In this document: positions 41,257 to 50,581 of the stretch, in pieces
Layout: each line of letters opens with the position of its first letter
Numbering within the stretch: position 1 is the first letter of the stretch
From: UBA2334 sp964396895
GTDB lineage: Bacteria; Pseudomonadota; Gammaproteobacteria; Burkholderiales; Burkholderiaceae_C
Length of the DNA stretch: 64,000 bases
NCBI GenBank assembly: GCA_964396895.1
Contig: CAYNGJ010000007.1
Location: forward strand, 62,001-126,000
Direction: 5' to 3'
Position numbers and translations under genes: made by a program
Notes under the pieces: generated by a model
Database searches by the model: none
Told to the model about the DNA's origin: nothing
Seen by the model: only the letters and a program-made list of their open reading frames with translations

Positions 41257-42195
41257 TCAGGCCAGCGCCAAGCGCAACCCGCTTTCAAACCGGCGTGCCG
41301 CGCCCGTGATGGGGTCGGTGAAGGCCAGGCGGCGCGCCAGCAATTGCAGCGGGCGGGGGTGGTCGTCGGGCTCCTTGGGGCCGCGCGTCACCGTGGGGTA
41401 GAAGACGTCGTGGGCAATGGGCAGGCCCAGCGCTGCCATGTGCACCCGCAGTTGGTGGCGTTTGCCGGTGACGGGCTCCAGCCGGTACAGGCTGAGGTCG
41501 GCGCCTGGCACATCGGCCAGCCACTGCAGGTGCGTCTCGCTGTTGGGCTCGCCCGCCACCTCGCGCATGCAGAAAAACGCCTCGTCTTCAACCAGGCGGC
41601 TGCGCCGCACCTGCGGCCCACGCCACGGTGGCGTGGGCCTGGGGGCCACCGCTTCGTACACCTTGTGGACCTGTCGGTCCCGAAACAGGGCCTGGTAGGC
41701 GTTGCGGTCGGCCGGACGCACGGCAAACACCACCAGCCCGGCGGTGTCGCGGTCAATGCGGTGCAGGGGGCTCAAGTCGGGCAGGCCCAGTTCGCGCTTC
41801 AGGCGCACCAGCAGACTGCTTTGCACATAGGGGCCAGAGGGCGTTACCGGCACAAAGTGCGGTTTGTCGGCCACCACCAAGTGGGCATCTTGGTACAGCA
41901 CGGTGTGGGCAAAGGGCAGGTAGGGCTCTTGCGCAACATGCCGCCAGTAGTGCACGCGCTGGCCACTGTGGGGAGGGCTGTCGGCCTGCAGCGGCTGGCC
42001 TTGCGCGTCCACCACGTCGCCATGGGCCAGACGCTGGGCCCAGGTGGCCCGGTTGATGTGGGGCAAACGCTCGGCCAACGCATCGAGCAGGCTGGGCCAC
42101 AGCGGCTGGCGGCTGCTGGGCAACACCAGGCAACTGGCCGACACGCCGTGGCGCACGGGCAGCGGGGTGGTTGGGGCAGCAGTGGGGTGTGGCAC
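41257..42195 (-). CDS. RluA-family pseudouridine synthase
   Basis: 312 residues. The catalytic aspartate is in the HRIDRDTAGLVVFA motif; the second family block is GKRHQLRVHMAALGLPI near the C-terminus. There is no S4 domain, so it is closer to the TruC/RluE-like group than to RluC. It would isomerise uridines in rRNA or tRNA. It lies downstream of ribD on the minus strand across a 122-base gap with a repeat hairpin. Confidence 0.85.
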   Translation of the reverse strand: MPHPTAAPTTPLPVRHGVSASCLVLPSSRQPLWPSLLDALAERLPHINRATWAQRLAHGDVVDAQGQPLQADSPPHSGQRVHYWRHVAQEPYLPFAHTVLYQDAHLVVADKPHFVPVTPSGPYVQSSLLVRLKRELGLPDLSPLHRIDRDTAGLVVFAVRPADRNAYQALFRDRQVHKVYEAVAPRPTPPWRGPQVRRSRLVEDEAFFCMREVAGEPNSETHLQWLADVPGADLSLYRLEPVTGKRHQLRVHMAALGLPIAHDVFYPTVTRGPKEPDDHPRPLQLLARRLAFTDPITGAARRFESGLRLALA

Positions 42196-42223
42196 GGCGA
42201 GTTTTTAAGTAAAATATGGCTCC

Positions 42224-42276
42224 AGCGCTTATTATTGTTCAATTGTTTGCTATAAAATTAATTAAATAGCAAACAA
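42224..42276. repeat. AT-rich dispersed repeat, copy B, with hairpin
   Basis: The 30-base core (42224-42253) starts AGCGCTTATTA and ends TTTGCTAT. It is followed by an inverted partial copy: TTGTTTGCTAT (42243-42253) pairs perfectly with ATAGCAAACAA (42266-42276) around 12 A/T-rich bases. It lies between ribD and the RluA-family gene. Confidence 0.7.
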
Positions 42277-42317
42277 TGCTCATGAAATAAGCCGCAGATG
42301 GTGTTTTGGCTGTTTTT

Positions 42318-43436
42318 TTACCGCCGCAGCCGCAGCCGCAGGTCAGTGCCCACGGGGGTGGCTTCGACAAAGCGCCAGTCCAGCGCCTGGTCCATGGCGG
42401 TGAAGGGGCCCAGCGCGGCCAGCCCCGCACCGGGGCCCAGCAGTTTGGGGGCCAGGTACACCAGCAGCTCGTCCACCAGCCCGGCCTTCAGCAGCGAGCC
42501 GTTGAGCTGGTGGCCCGCTTCCACGTGCAGCTCGTTCACGCCGCGCGCGCCCAGTTCGCGCAGCACGGCGTTCAGGTCCACCTTGGGGCGGTTGGCCTCG
42601 GGGCGGCTGAGCACGGTCGCCCCCTGGGCCAGCAGGGCCTCGTGGTGGGGGTGGGCGGCCAGCTGCTCGGGCGACAGGGCGGTGAACACCAGCACCTGGC
42701 CGGGCGGCGGCAGGAGTCGGGCGGTGGGCAGCAGCGCCAGTCGCGAGTCGATGACCACGCGCAGGGGTTGGTGTGTGGTGGGCACCAGCCGCACGTCCAG
42801 CCGGGGGTCGTCGGCGGCCACGGTGCCCATGCCGGTCAGCACGGCCCCGGCGCGTTGGCGCCAGGCGTGGCCGTCGGCGCGGGCCGCCGGGCCGGTGATC
42901 CACTGGCTCACGCCGTTGGCCAGCGCGGTGGTGCCGTCCAGCGAGGCGGCCACTTTCAGGCGCACCCAGGGCAGGCCGGTGGCCATGCGGTGCAAGAAAC
43001 CGATGTTGAGTTCGCGGCTGGCCACGGCCAGCGGGTGGTCGGTGGGCAGCACCTCCACCGCCACACCGGCGGCGCGCAGCCGTTCAATGCCTTGGCCACC
43101 CACCAGCGGGTTGGGGTCGGGCAGGGCCACCACCACGCGGGCCACGCCAGCGGCCATCAGCGCATCGCAGCACGGCGGGGTGCGCCCGTGGTGGCTGCAC
43201 GGCTCCAGCGTGACCAGTGCGGTGGCACCTTGTGTGGATGCCCCCGCTGCCTGTGCGGCGCGCAGCGCCATGATCTCGGCGTGTGGGCCACCGGCTTCTT
43301 GCGTGAAGCCCTCGAACACTCGGCCATCGGGCAGCAGCAGGCGGCAGGCCACGCGGGGGTTGGGGTCGGACAGACCCACGGCCTGTGCGGCCAGCTCGTT
43401 CAGCCCGACCAGGGCCAGGGTGTGCGCGTGGGACAT
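42318..43436 (-). CDS. ribD: Bifunctional riboflavin deaminase-reductase
   Basis: 372 residues, the standard length. The N-terminal deaminase has the zinc ligands in HAEIMAL and the pair in PCSHHGRTPPC; the C-terminal reductase begins about residue 150 with RLKVAASLDGTTAL. It performs the second and third steps of riboflavin synthesis. It is not beside other rib genes here, so a separate transcription unit is likely. Confidence 0.94.
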   Translation of the reverse strand: MSHAHTLALVGLNELAAQAVGLSDPNPRVACRLLLPDGRVFEGFTQEAGGPHAEIMALRAAQAAGASTQGATALVTLEPCSHHGRTPPCCDALMAAGVARVVVALPDPNPLVGGQGIERLRAAGVAVEVLPTDHPLAVASRELNIGFLHRMATGLPWVRLKVAASLDGTTALANGVSQWITGPAARADGHAWRQRAGAVLTGMGTVAADDPRLDVRLVPTTHQPLRVVIDSRLALLPTARLLPPPGQVLVFTALSPEQLAAHPHHEALLAQGATVLSRPEANRPKVDLNAVLRELGARGVNELHVEAGHQLNGSLLKAGLVDELLVYLAPKLLGPGAGLAALGPFTAMDQALDWRFVEATPVGTDLRLRLRR

Positions 43437-43538
43437 GGCGGCGGCTACTGCGGTGAGGGTCCGCCGGGCGGCAGGCCATGCCGGTGCAGCAGGGGCAGTG
43501 GCAAAGCGCGGCAGCGGGTCACTGGGGGCCTTGGGTGC

Positions 43539-45002
43539 TCAGGCCTGTGGCGACAAGCGGGTGCGGTGGCGCGCCAGCTGCAAGCGCACCTGCGCCGGGG
43601 CTGTGCCGCCCAGCGTGTTGCGGGCGTTCAGGCTGCCTTCCAGGCTCAGGCACTCGAACACATCGGCACCAATGGCCGGGTTGAAGGCTTGCAGCTCGGC
43701 CAGGCTCAGCTCGCTCAGGTCCACGCCTTGGGTTTGTGCGGTTTTGACGGCGTGGGCGACGGCCTCGTGCGCGTCGCGGAAAGGCAGGCCTTTTTTGACC
43801 ATGTAGTCGGCCAGGTCGGTGGCGGTGGCGTAGCCCTTGCTGGCGGCGGCGCGCATGGGTGCGGGGTTGACCGTGATGCCGCCTTCTTTCTGGCCCGTGG
43901 CGGGGTTGACCTGGCCGCCAATCATTTCGGCAAAGATGCGCAGCGTGTCTTTGAGCGTGTCCACGGTGTCGAACAGCGGCTCTTTGTCTTCCTGGTTGTC
44001 TTTGTTGTAGGCCAGGGGCTGGCCTTTCATCAGGGTGATGAGCGCCATCAAATGGCCCACCACGCGGCCGGTTTTGCCCCGGGCGAGCTCGGGCACGTCG
44101 GGGTTTTTCTTCTGCGGCATGATGGAGCTGCCGGTGGTGAAGCGGTCGGCAATTTGGATGAAGCCGAAGTTCTGGCTCATCCAGATGATGAGTTCTTCGC
44201 TCAGGCGGCTGATGTGAATCATGCAAAGAGAGGCCGCAGCGGTGAATTCAATGGCGAAGTCGCGGTCGCTCACGGCGTCCAGGCTGTTCTGGCACACCTG
44301 CGCGTTGCCGTTCTCATCGACCATGCCCAAGGTGCGGGCCACGCGCTCGCGGTCCAGCGGGTAGGTGGTGCCGGCCAGGGCAGCGGCGCCCAGGGGCAGG
44401 CGGTTGGTGCGGCGGCGCACGTCGGCCATGCGCTCGCCGTCGCGGGCAAACATTTCCACATAGGCCAGCAGGTGGTGGGCAAAGCTCACGGGCTGGGCCA
44501 CCTGCAGGTGGGTGAAGCCGGGCAGTATCACTTCCACGTTTTTCTCGGCCACGTCCACCAGCGCGCTTTGCACCTCGGTCAACAGGCCGGCAATCACGTC
44601 AATCTCGCTGCGCAGCCACAGGCGCACGTCGGTGGCCACCTGGTCGTTGCGGCTGCGCCCGGTGTGCAGGCGCTTGCCTGCGTCGCCCACCAACTGGGTT
44701 AGGCGGGCCTCGATGTTCAGGTGCACGTCTTCCAGGTCCAGCTTCCAGTCGAAGTTGCCCGCTTCAATTTCAGCCGTGATGTGCGCCATGCCGCGCTGGA
44801 TGGCGGCGTGGGCCTCGGCGTCGATGATGCCTTGGGCCGCCAGCATCTCGGCGTGGGCCAGGCTGCCCTGTATGTCGGCCTGCCACAGGCGCTTGTCGAA
44901 AAACACGCTGGCGGTGTAGCGCTTGACCAGCTCGCTCATGGGTTCCGAGAACAGGGCAGACCAGGCTTGGGATTTGGTGTCAAGTTGGTTGGGGGAGGTC
45001 AT
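43539..45002 (-). CDS. argH: Argininosuccinate lyase
   Basis: 487 residues from the ATG at 45002; the open frame continues upstream but only as a shadow of the divergent kinase gene. The fumarase/aspartase signature GSSIMPQKKNP and the first conserved block HTGRSRNDQVATDVRLW are visible. It is the last step of arginine synthesis. It is divergent from algZ, as in Pseudomonas. Confidence 0.96.
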   Translation of the reverse strand: MTSPNQLDTKSQAWSALFSEPMSELVKRYTASVFFDKRLWQADIQGSLAHAEMLAAQGIIDAEAHAAIQRGMAHITAEIEAGNFDWKLDLEDVHLNIEARLTQLVGDAGKRLHTGRSRNDQVATDVRLWLRSEIDVIAGLLTEVQSALVDVAEKNVEVILPGFTHLQVAQPVSFAHHLLAYVEMFARDGERMADVRRRTNRLPLGAAALAGTTYPLDRERVARTLGMVDENGNAQVCQNSLDAVSDRDFAIEFTAAASLCMIHISRLSEELIIWMSQNFGFIQIADRFTTGSSIMPQKKNPDVPELARGKTGRVVGHLMALITLMKGQPLAYNKDNQEDKEPLFDTVDTLKDTLRIFAEMIGGQVNPATGQKEGGITVNPAPMRAAASKGYATATDLADYMVKKGLPFRDAHEAVAHAVKTAQTQGVDLSELSLAELQAFNPAIGADVFECLSLEGSLNARNTLGGTAPAQVRLQLARHRTRLSPQA

Positions 45003-45108
45003 GGTGTGGTGCAGAAAAAGGGGTGGCCGCAGGTCTTCGCCCTTGGCCAATAATGGGGCATGCTGTTGCAGCATGGCCAGCCAATTGGCCCGCACCCACC
45101 GCTTGCAC

Positions 45109-46158
45109 ATGAAGAACCCTGAGATTTTATCGACCCTGGATTGGCCCGCCTCGCAGGCGGGTGAGCCCGTGCCCGCCGTCAGCCCGCATCGCCAGCGGGT
45201 GTTTGACGCCTGCCATGTCGGCGTGGTGTTGCGGGCGGTGCTGTTTGTGCAGGCGGTGCTGGCCGTGGGGGTGATGTTTGTGGCCCCCAGTGCCTGGGCC
45301 TGGTGGCTGGACATGGCGGCCTTCACCGCCGTGACGCAGCCCGCCGTGCTGGCCTGGCTGGTGGTGGGCTGCGCCCTCAGCCGGGTGCTGGGCCGTTGGC
45401 CACTGTGGACACAGGTGGGGGCTGGTTTGCTGCTGGGCGTGCTGGCGGGTGGGTTGGCCATGGCGCTGGCCACCTGGCTGGCGCTGCTGGAGACGCCGCG
45501 CTGGCTGGCCGCCGGCCTGGGTGGCGGCTTGCTGGCCGGTGTGCTGGTGGGTGGCTTGGTGTGGCGGGCGCGCGCCCAGGCGCCGGCCAGCACACAGGCG
45601 CGGTTGGTGGAGTTGCAGTCGCGCATTCGCCCGCACTTTCTGTTCAATACCCTCAACAGCGCCATTGCCCTGGTGCGGGCAGAGCCCGCCCGCGCCGAGG
45701 CCCTGCTGGAGGACCTGAGCGAACTCTTCCGCAGTGCGCTGACCGACACCCAGACCGACACCACGCTGGCCCAGGAACTGCAGCTGGCCCAGCGCTACTT
45801 GGCCATTGAGCAGGTGCGCTTTGGCGAGCGCCTGCGCCTGACCTGGTCGCTGGACCCCCTGGCCAACACCGCCCGCCTGCCACCGCTGCTGTTGCAGCCG
45901 CTGGTGGAGAACGCCGTGAAGCACGGGGTGGAGCCCAGCACGGACGGTGCGGTGCTGGACATCCGCACCGAGCGGCGGGGCAACCGGGTGCTCATCAAAA
46001 TCAGCAACACGGTGCCCGCCGGTACCGGCCAGCCCGGCATGGGACTGGCGCTGGACAACGTGCGCGAACGCCTGGACCTGATGCACGACCTGCAGGCCAG
46101 CTTTCGCGCGGCGCTGATCGATGGGCAGTTTGTGGTCCGCCTGGAGGTGCCCGCATGA
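45109..46158 (+). CDS. algZ: Sensor histidine kinase AlgZ/FimS
   Basis: 349 residues. A run of hydrophobic helices (residues 38-150) is followed by a LytS-type kinase: RIRPHFLFNTLNSAIAL contains the phosphoacceptor histidine, ENAVKHGV is the N box, and GMGLALDNVRERL the G box. This family lacks an H box of the usual type. Its ATGA overlaps the response regulator gene. The neighbourhood argH - algZ - algR - hemC matches the Pseudomonas aeruginosa order, which supports the identification. Confidence 0.88.
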   Translation: MKNPEILSTLDWPASQAGEPVPAVSPHRQRVFDACHVGVVLRAVLFVQAVLAVGVMFVAPSAWAWWLDMAAFTAVTQPAVLAWLVVGCALSRVLGRWPLWTQVGAGLLLGVLAGGLAMALATWLALLETPRWLAAGLGGGLLAGVLVGGLVWRARAQAPASTQARLVELQSRIRPHFLFNTLNSAIALVRAEPARAEALLEDLSELFRSALTDTQTDTTLAQELQLAQRYLAIEQVRFGERLRLTWSLDPLANTARLPPLLLQPLVENAVKHGVEPSTDGAVLDIRTERRGNRVLIKISNTVPAGTGQPGMGLALDNVRERLDLMHDLQASFRAALIDGQFVVRLEVPA

Positions 46159-46952
46159 CCGCCCCCACTGCCCAGCCCCCACCGGCCAGCCTGACCGTGC
46201 TGGTGGTGGACGACGAGCCTTTGGCCCGCCAACGCCTGCGCACCCTGCTGGGCGACTGCCGCGACCCGTCGGCTGTGGTGCTGGGCGAGGCGGGCGACGC
46301 CGTGGCCGCCATGGCCCTGCTGCAACACCACCGCTGCGACCTGGTGTTGCTCGACATCCACCTGCCTGGGCGCAATGGCCTGCAGCTGGCCCAGGCCTTG
46401 GCCGGGTTGGCGCAGCCGCCCGCCGTGGTGTTTGTGACCGCCCACGCCGAGCACGCCGTGACGGCCTTCGAGCTGGAGGCGCTGGACTACCTGACCAAGC
46501 CGGTGCGCCTGGAACGCTTGCAGGTGGCGCTGAAAAAAGCCCAAAAAACAGCAGAGCAAAGAAGTGAACAATATCAAGCGTTAGAGGCCGATTTATTCAA
46601 AAATCATGTCCTCATCCATGACCGGGGCCGTGCCGAGCGTGTGCCGCTGACCGACATCGTCTACCTCAAGGCTGAGCTGAAATACGTGACCGTTCGCACC
46701 GCCGAGCGCACGCTGGTGTACGACGGCAGCCTGGGCGAGTTCGAGGCGCGCCACGGCCACCACTGGCTGCGCATCCACCGCAACGCGCTGGTGGCCCGCC
46801 ATGCCATCCGGGCGCTGGAAAAACACCACGACCCCGACGAGGCCGACGGTCGGGGTGAGGGTTGGGCCGTGCGCCTCAACGGTGTGCCCGAGCCCCTGGC
46901 CGTGTCCCGCCGCCAGCTGGCCGCCGTGCGCGAGGCCTTGGGGCTGGGGTGA
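46155..46952 (+). CDS. algR: Response regulator AlgR (LytTR DNA-binding)
   Basis: 265 residues. The receiver has LVVDDEPLARQRL, the phosphoacceptor aspartate in LVLLDIHLPGRNG and the lysine in DYLTKPVRL; the LytTR domain follows with DIVYLKAELKYVTVRT and WLRIHRNALVAR. It is coupled to algZ. The linker between the two domains (residues about 141-150) is encoded by a copy of the dispersed AT-rich repeat (46576-46605), so the hinge sequence is repeat-derived. Confidence 0.92.
   Translation: MTAPTAQPPPASLTVLVVDDEPLARQRLRTLLGDCRDPSAVVLGEAGDAVAAMALLQHHRCDLVLLDIHLPGRNGLQLAQALAGLAQPPAVVFVTAHAEHAVTAFELEALDYLTKPVRLERLQVALKKAQKTAEQRSEQYQALEADLFKNHVLIHDRGRAERVPLTDIVYLKAELKYVTVRTAERTLVYDGSLGEFEARHGHHWLRIHRNALVARHAIRALEKHHDPDEADGRGEGWAVRLNGVPEPLAVSRRQLAAVREALGLG
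46576..46605 (+). repeat. AT-rich dispersed repeat, copy F, in frame inside algR
   Basis: Thirty bases starting AAGCGTTAGAGGCCG, matching copy E (10844-10873) in 24 of 30 positions. It encodes part of the linker between receiver and LytTR domains without a frameshift. Confidence 0.7.
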
Positions 46953-46982
46953 GCGGGGCGCGCGAGCGGTTCTAATTCGACC

Positions 46983-47504
46983 ATGCCCCAGAACGACATT
47001 GACCCCATCCCCCACGCCGACGACACCGACCACAGCGAGCCCGACGCCATCCACCAACCCCGCCTGTGGGTGGACAACGGTTGGACGGCACGCGTCATCA
47101 AAAACGAAGACGACGATGGCTGGGCCGTGGCCATGTACACCGCGGGCGAGTCAGAGCCCGCGCTGGTCGGGCCCTGGACCATGGGGCGGGACAAAAAGAA
47201 CCCCAAGCCGCTGGATACCTCGGCCTTCAACACCCTGGTGAAAACCGCCGCCGAGGTGATACGCCGCCACGAGCAGCAGTTGCACGCCCAGATGCACAAG
47301 CAGTTCGACGTGCAGACCACAGCGGGCCGTTGCCGGGTGACGTTGGACATCGTGCCCGACGAGTTCGAGCCCCATGCCCTGCTGGCCTGCCAGGACGCCT
47401 TTGGCGACACCCTGGCCCAGGTGCGCGTGCCCCCCACCTTTCGCCTGACGCAGGCCAGCGCGCAGGCCTGGGTGGATGGCGGGTGTGTGAAGCCGAATTC
47501 ATGA
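46983..47504 (+). CDS. Conserved hypothetical protein
   Basis: 173 residues. The N-terminus is acidic (DADDTDHSEPDAIHQP-like composition), followed by RLWVDNGWTARVIKNEDDDGW and a C-terminal part with alternating strands (LDIVPDEFEPHALLACQ). No signal peptide and no known domain. It follows algR by 30 bases and ends at the hairpin that separates it from ppc. It is typical of short conserved proteins of Burkholderiales, function unknown. Confidence 0.75.
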   Translation: MPQNDIDPIPHADDTDHSEPDAIHQPRLWVDNGWTARVIKNEDDDGWAVAMYTAGESEPALVGPWTMGRDKKNPKPLDTSAFNTLVKTAAEVIRRHEQQLHAQMHKQFDVQTTAGRCRVTLDIVPDEFEPHALLACQDAFGDTLAQVRVPPTFRLTQASAQAWVDGGCVKPNS

Positions 47505-47533
47505 ATAAAAACGCCAATGGCGCTTTTATTCAT
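47501..47533. terminator. Convergent hairpin terminator overlapping a stop codon
   Basis: ATGAATAAAAACGCCA (47501-47516) pairs with TGGCGCTTTTATTCAT (47518-47533) at 15 of 16 positions. The stop codon at 47502-47504 is inside the left arm. It then runs into GGGTTTTAAGCTATTTTTTT, a segment that also resembles the dispersed repeat (GGCGCTTTTAT plus AGCTAT). It separates the hypothetical gene from convergent ppc. Confidence 0.7.
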
Positions 47534-47552
47534 TGGGTTTTAAGCTATTTTT

Positions 47553-50435
47553 TTAGCCAGTGTTGCGCAGGCCTGCCGCAATGCCGTTGATGCTGATGTG
47601 GATGCCGCGCTTCACCCGCTCGTCCACCGGTTGACCTTTGGCCGTGGCCTGGCGGTGGCGGCGCAGCAGCTCCACCTGCAGGTGGTGCAGCGGATCGATG
47701 TAGGGGAAGCGGTGGTTCATGGAGCGCTGCAGCGCGGCGTTGTCCACCAGCCGCTGCTGTTGGCCGGTGATCAGCCCCAGCACGTCGCCTGTGCGGTGCC
47801 ACTCCGCCTCAATGGCGGCAAACACCTGCTTGCGCAGCTGCGCGTCTTCCACCAGATCGGCGTAGCGTTTGGCCAGGGCCAGGTCACTTTTGGCCAGCAC
47901 CATGTCCATGTTGGACAGCAAGGTGTTGAAGAACGGCCACTGCTGCTGCATGCGCTGCAGCAGTTGCAGGCGGGCCTTGTGGTGTTTGCCACCGTCTTCG
48001 CCCAGGAAGCTGTCCACCGCCGAGCCAAAACCGTACCAGCCTGGCAGGGTGACGCGGCACTGGCCCCAACTGAAACCCCAGGGAATGGCGCGCAGGTCTT
48101 CGATGGCTTGGGTGGCCTTGCGCGAGGCGGGGCGTGAGCCGATGTTGAGCTCGGTGATTTCGCGCAGCGGGGTGGCGCTGAAAAAGTAGGTGGCAAACCC
48201 AGGCGTGTCGTACACCAGCGCGCGGTAGGCGGCCATGCTGGCGTCGGACAGCGACTGCGCGGTCTGCAAAAATTCCAGCGGCGCGGGCTGGGTGGGTTGC
48301 AGCAGCGTGGCCTCCAGCGTGGCGGCCACCAGGGTTTCCAGGTTGCGGCGGCCAATGTCGGGGTTGGCGTATTTGGAACCGATGATTTCACCCTGCTCGG
48401 TCAGGCGAATTTGCCCACGCACCGTGCCGGGGGGCTGCGCCAGGATGGCCTGGTAGCTGGGGCCACCGCCACGGCCCACGGTGCCGCCACGCCCGTGGAA
48501 CATGCGCAGCTGTATGGTTTTGCCCCGGTTGGAGACGGTTTCGCCCGGCGCCAGCTCGGTGTTCATGGCGTTGAACAGGTCCACCAGGGCAATTTCGGCG
48601 CGGTACAGCGCCCAGTTGCTGGTGAAGATGCCGCCGTCCTTGTTGCTGTCGGAGTAGCCCAGCATCACGTCCTGCTCGCCGTACTGGGTGGGGCCGCCGC
48701 GCTGCACCATGCGGGTGATGCCGGGCAACGCGTAGTACTCGCGCATGATGGTGGCGGACTGCGCCAGGTCTTCAATGGTCTCGAACAGCGGCACCACAAT
48801 CAGGTCGCAGACGGCGGGGTGGGTGGCATCGGCCAGCTGGCCCCGCATCAGGCCCACCTCTTTTTGCAGCAGCAGCACCTCCAGCAAGTCGCTCACCGTT
48901 TCGGTGTGGCTGATGATGTAGTGGCGGATGGCCTGAGCGCCATAGCGCTCGCGCAGGGTGCGGGCCATCTCGAAGATGGCCAGCTCGCTGCGGGTCCAGT
49001 CGCTGTAGTCGGCGCCCACCACACGCAGGGGGCGTGCCTCGTTCAGCAGCTGCAGCAACAGGCTGCGTTTGGCGGTTTCGTCCAGCGCGGCGTAGTTGGG
49101 GCAAACCTGTGCCGTGGCCAGCAACTCGGCCAGTACGCGCTCGTGCTGGTCGGAGCTTTGCCGCAGATCGACGGTGGCCAGGTGAAACCCAAACACCTCC
49201 ACGGTGCGGATCAGCGGGGCCAGGCGCAGCGGCACCAGGGCCTTGCCGTGGTGGGCCAGCAGGCTGGCCTTCAGGGTGCGCAGGTCATCCAGCAAGGCCT
49301 CGGCGTGGGGGTAGGGGTCTTGGGGGGCCACGGCGTGGCGGGCGGCTTCACCACCGGTCAGCTCGGTGAGTGTGGCCGCCAGGCGGGCGTACATGCCGGT
49401 CAGGGCGCGGCGGTAGGGCTCGTCCATGCGGTGGGCGTTGGTGTCGGGCGAGCGCTGGGCCAGGGCCAGCATCTCGGGCGTGACGCCGGTCAGCATTTCG
49501 GACATGGACAGCTCGCTGCCCAGGCGGTGCACCTCGGTCAGCAGGTGGCGCAGCGCCACTTCGGCCTGGCGCCGCAGCGCAAAGGCCAGCGTGGGCGCGG
49601 TGACAAAGGGGTTGCCGTCGCGGTCACCACCAATCCATTGCCCCATGCGCAGGAAGGCGGGAATGCGGTCCGCGCCGTCGGGCAGGTCCAGCAGGGTTTC
49701 CAGCTCGCGGTAGAGGCGGGGAATCTGGCGCAGAAACGTGGCTTCGTAGTAGCTGAGTGAGTTTTCGATTTCATCGGCCACGCTGAGCTTGGTGAAGCGC
49801 AGCAGGCGCGTTTGCCAGAGCTGCGTCACGCGGGCGCGGATTTGGGCCTCGTTGTCGGCCAGCTCGCGGGGCAGCAGGGGGTCGCGGGCGGCCAGCAGCT
49901 GGGCGATGGCGCGCTCGGCATCCAGAATGCTTTTGCGCTGCACCTCGGTGGGGTGGGCCGTGAGCACGGGGGACACATGGGCGTTGGCCAGGGTGAGGGT
50001 CAGGGTGTCGCTGCTGATGCCGGCGGCCTTGATGCGCTGCAGCGCCATGTCCAGACTGCCGGGTTGCACGCTGCCCTCGCGCTCGTGTACGGCGCGGCGG
50101 CGGATGTGGTGACGGTCTTCGGCCAGGTTGGCCAGGTGACTGAAATACGTGAAGGCGCGGATCACGCTCACGGTCTGGTCGTCGCTCAGGCCTTTGAGCA
50201 GCTTCTTCAGGGCCTTGTCGGCGGCGGTGTCGTCGCTGCGGCGGTAGGCCACCGAGAGCTGGCGGATGTGCTCGATCAGCTCAAACGCCGCCGCGCCCTC
50301 CTGCTCATGGATCACCTCGCCCAGCAAACGCCCCAGCAGGCGGATGTCTTCCATCAGGGGGGCGTCCTTGTCGGCCACGGTGGTGGGAGCGGCGGTGGCC
50401 AGGTGGTTGGCCGTGGGGGCGGGGGCTGCGGTCAT
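47553..50435 (-). CDS. ppc: Phosphoenolpyruvate carboxylase
   Basis: 960 residues from the ATG at 50435 (a TTG at 50456 is possible). Family motifs: VLTAHPTEVQRKSI with the catalytic histidine, the second block LGYSDSNKDGGIFTSN, the glycine-rich GRGGTVGRGGGPSY, and the C-terminal RNTG. It adds bicarbonate to phosphoenolpyruvate to make oxaloacetate. It is divergent from hemC across 146 bases. Confidence 0.95.
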   Translation of the reverse strand: MTAAPAPTANHLATAAPTTVADKDAPLMEDIRLLGRLLGEVIHEQEGAAAFELIEHIRQLSVAYRRSDDTAADKALKKLLKGLSDDQTVSVIRAFTYFSHLANLAEDRHHIRRRAVHEREGSVQPGSLDMALQRIKAAGISSDTLTLTLANAHVSPVLTAHPTEVQRKSILDAERAIAQLLAARDPLLPRELADNEAQIRARVTQLWQTRLLRFTKLSVADEIENSLSYYEATFLRQIPRLYRELETLLDLPDGADRIPAFLRMGQWIGGDRDGNPFVTAPTLAFALRRQAEVALRHLLTEVHRLGSELSMSEMLTGVTPEMLALAQRSPDTNAHRMDEPYRRALTGMYARLAATLTELTGGEAARHAVAPQDPYPHAEALLDDLRTLKASLLAHHGKALVPLRLAPLIRTVEVFGFHLATVDLRQSSDQHERVLAELLATAQVCPNYAALDETAKRSLLLQLLNEARPLRVVGADYSDWTRSELAIFEMARTLRERYGAQAIRHYIISHTETVSDLLEVLLLQKEVGLMRGQLADATHPAVCDLIVVPLFETIEDLAQSATIMREYYALPGITRMVQRGGPTQYGEQDVMLGYSDSNKDGGIFTSNWALYRAEIALVDLFNAMNTELAPGETVSNRGKTIQLRMFHGRGGTVGRGGGPSYQAILAQPPGTVRGQIRLTEQGEIIGSKYANPDIGRRNLETLVAATLEATLLQPTQPAPLEFLQTAQSLSDASMAAYRALVYDTPGFATYFFSATPLREITELNIGSRPASRKATQAIEDLRAIPWGFSWGQCRVTLPGWYGFGSAVDSFLGEDGGKHHKARLQLLQRMQQQWPFFNTLLSNMDMVLAKSDLALAKRYADLVEDAQLRKQVFAAIEAEWHRTGDVLGLITGQQQRLVDNAALQRSMNHRFPYIDPLHHLQVELLRRHRQATAKGQPVDERVKRGIHISINGIAAGLRNTG

Positions 50436-50581
50436 GTCGGCTTTCGGGGCGGGCAAAGGACGGTAGAGGTGGCGAGGTTGCTGCTTTTTTAAGCAACGCG
50501 CATGCTAGCATCGACCGAGATAAAAACCTTTGCAAAAAGGTTACGTACCCGGTTCTTTCTGACCCCTCCCTGACCCTTGCC

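Noticed and set aside
42306..44702. Long plus-strand open frame across ribD and argH
   Set aside because: It runs antisense through two complete, well-conserved enzymes and has the glycine/histidine-rich shadow composition.
45003..45764. N-terminal extension of argH
   Set aside because: The frame continues upstream, but ArgH homology starts at the ATG at 45002 and the extension is antisense to the algZ kinase.
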